From Rhodoferax sp. (GTDB taxonomy: Bacteria; Pseudomonadota; Gammaproteobacteria; Burkholderiales; Burkholderiaceae_C), in NCBI GenBank assembly GCA_019449595.1, contig JAGRPL010000014.1, forward strand, positions 372,043 through 436,042: a stretch of 64,000 bases of DNA, given 5' to 3'. The notes below the pieces were generated by a model, which did not search any database, was not told the origin of the DNA, and saw only the letters and a program-made list of their open reading frames with translations. The translations under genes and the position numbers were made by a program. Below, piece by piece: positions 63,380 through 64,000 of the stretch; position 1 is the stretch's first letter, and each line of letters starts with the position of its first letter.

Positions 63380-64000
63380 TCAACTCCAGATGGCGACCAG
63401 CTCGGCAATTTTTTTTGCGACTACAGCCATCGTGTCTTCCGAGGTGTCAAGGCCGCTTCGAGAAGCGAGCATGGGGCTGACATCGCGCAGCGCTGTATAG
63501 GTCGTTCCGTGCACGATGGGCACGAGCCGGTTACCCTGCAGGAGTGTTGAAAGCTCTTTGTCGGCGACGCCCTCTTTCGGAAGGCGTGCTAGCAATGCAG
63601 GAGTTACTAGGACAAGCCCAATTTTTGAGGCCGCCAAGCCCTTGTCAATGGCACGCATCATCGGCACACCAAGGCCAAGATCCTTTTCGCTGAACCAAAC
63701 CTTGACCCCTGTTGCCTCCAGCAAATCGTGTAGTTGTTTGGCGGATCCTTGCCGGTCGTCCCAAGCATGGCAAAGGAAGCAATCTCGAAGGTCCGGTTTC
63801 GCCGCAGTTTCTCTTTCAATAGCCTCACGAACTGGCGTAAGGGACACTACCTGAGTGGGTGTATACGAGACGGACGATCCCGCACGAGACCAACGCGGCT
63901 TCGACGTACCGCTTCCACTAGACCTGCCGCCGCTGTAGCTACTCCCGCCGCCCGACGAGTACGACGAGCTGTAGCTGTTGCCGTAGCTGCTGTACCCTCC
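63380..64000 (-). CDS. TIR-domain protein with Gly/Ser/Tyr-rich tract (N-terminus off the right edge)
   Basis: The frame is open from the edge to TAG/TGA at 63380 (206 residues seen). The distal part is a TIR domain: DCFLCHAWDDRQGSAKQLHD, then VKVWFSEKDLGLGV with the catalytic-type glutamate in SEKD, and GLVLVTPALLARLP. Before it comes a low-complexity segment rich in Gly, Ser and Tyr (for example SSYGNSYSSSYSSGGGSSYS), then a linker KPRWSRAGSSVSYTP. Bacterial TIR domains with this glutamate are usually NADases or make cyclic ADP-ribose signals. No ThsA or other partner is in view. Confidence 0.75.
   Translation of the reverse strand, partial: GGYSSYGNSYSSSYSSGGGSSYSGGRSSGSGTSKPRWSRAGSSVSYTPTQVVSLTPVREAIERETAAKPDLRDCFLCHAWDDRQGSAKQLHDLLEATGVKVWFSEKDLGLGVPMMRAIDKGLAASKIGLVLVTPALLARLPKEGVADKELSTLLQGNRLVPIVHGTTYTALRDVSPMLASRSGLDTSEDTMAVVAKKIAELVAIWS

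Larger units (their letters stand above)
47882..64000. mobile_element. GInt-type genomic island inserted in comM (right end outside window)
   Basis: It starts at the comM break at about 47882 with a 79-bp AT-rich end, then ginABCD, then cargo of different base composition. The recombination genes are clearly poorer in G+C than the chromosome on the left. Cargo seen: HEPN-like protein, Gabija pair, SRAP operon, SNase operon, helicase remnant, XRE plus HEPN protein and TIR protein. Three tyrosine recombinases plus a small HTH/helical protein followed by cargo is the defining structure of GInts. Confidence 0.75.

Noticed and set aside
63380..64000. TIR protein as ThsB of a Thoeris system
   Set aside because: No ThsA (SIR2/SLOG) gene is visible, and the Gly/Ser/Tyr tract is not typical of ThsB.

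Overview
The window looks like chromosomal DNA from a Comamonadaceae-type betaproteobacterium (Rhodoferax/Acidovorax relatives). The signs are high-GC coding DNA with strong third-position bias, a two-polypeptide cobalamin methionine synthase behind an S-adenosylhomocysteine riboswitch, ArgP/LysR regulators, GTP-type PEP carboxykinase and an MSHA-type pilus locus. This placement rests on gene content and recalled family features, not on a search.

Layout. 1-16159 is mostly metabolism on the minus strand: the start of uup, an MFS exporter, a beta-alanine/malonate-semialdehyde pair (aminotransferase plus mmsA) with a divergent LysR regulator, a secreted Tgl-like transglutaminase candidate, dadA with a divergent ArgP-like regulator, a UspA protein, a metallophosphoesterase/LysR pair, pckG, a 44-residue membrane peptide and ilvA. 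16266-29004 holds a tandem AAA+ ATPase, an anaerobic ribonucleotide reductase operon whose glycyl-radical domain is a separate 64-residue protein, recQ, the split metH and a glycine-zipper protein. 29124-47233 is a full MSHA pilus cluster (mshE-G-F-A-C-D-O-P-Q, then I-I2-J-K-L-M-N), all on the plus strand and mostly with touching or overlapping genes.

At about 47882 the chromosome is interrupted. comM (yifB) is cut inside its Walker B motif, and only its C-terminal third remains. The inserted DNA begins with four tightly packed plus-strand genes: three tyrosine recombinases and a small HTH/coiled-coil protein. This is the ginABCD signature of GInt genomic islands. The rest of the window is cargo, and the right end of the island is outside. 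The cargo is defence and DNA-repair flavoured: a HEPN-like protein, a Gabija-type GajA/GajB pair, a LexA-controlled SRAP (YedK/HMCES-like) operon divergent from a small-protein/SNase operon, a helicase remnant, an XRE regulator followed by a protein with a C-terminal HEPN motif, and a TIR protein with a Gly/Ser/Tyr-rich tract running off the right edge.

Regulatory signals read directly from the sequence: an SAH riboswitch before metH; an FNR-like site touching a pair of NrdR boxes before nrdD; a perfect CTGT-N8-ACAG LexA site filling the -35/-10 spacer before the SRAP operon; repeated half-sites before the XRE gene; and several intrinsic terminators.
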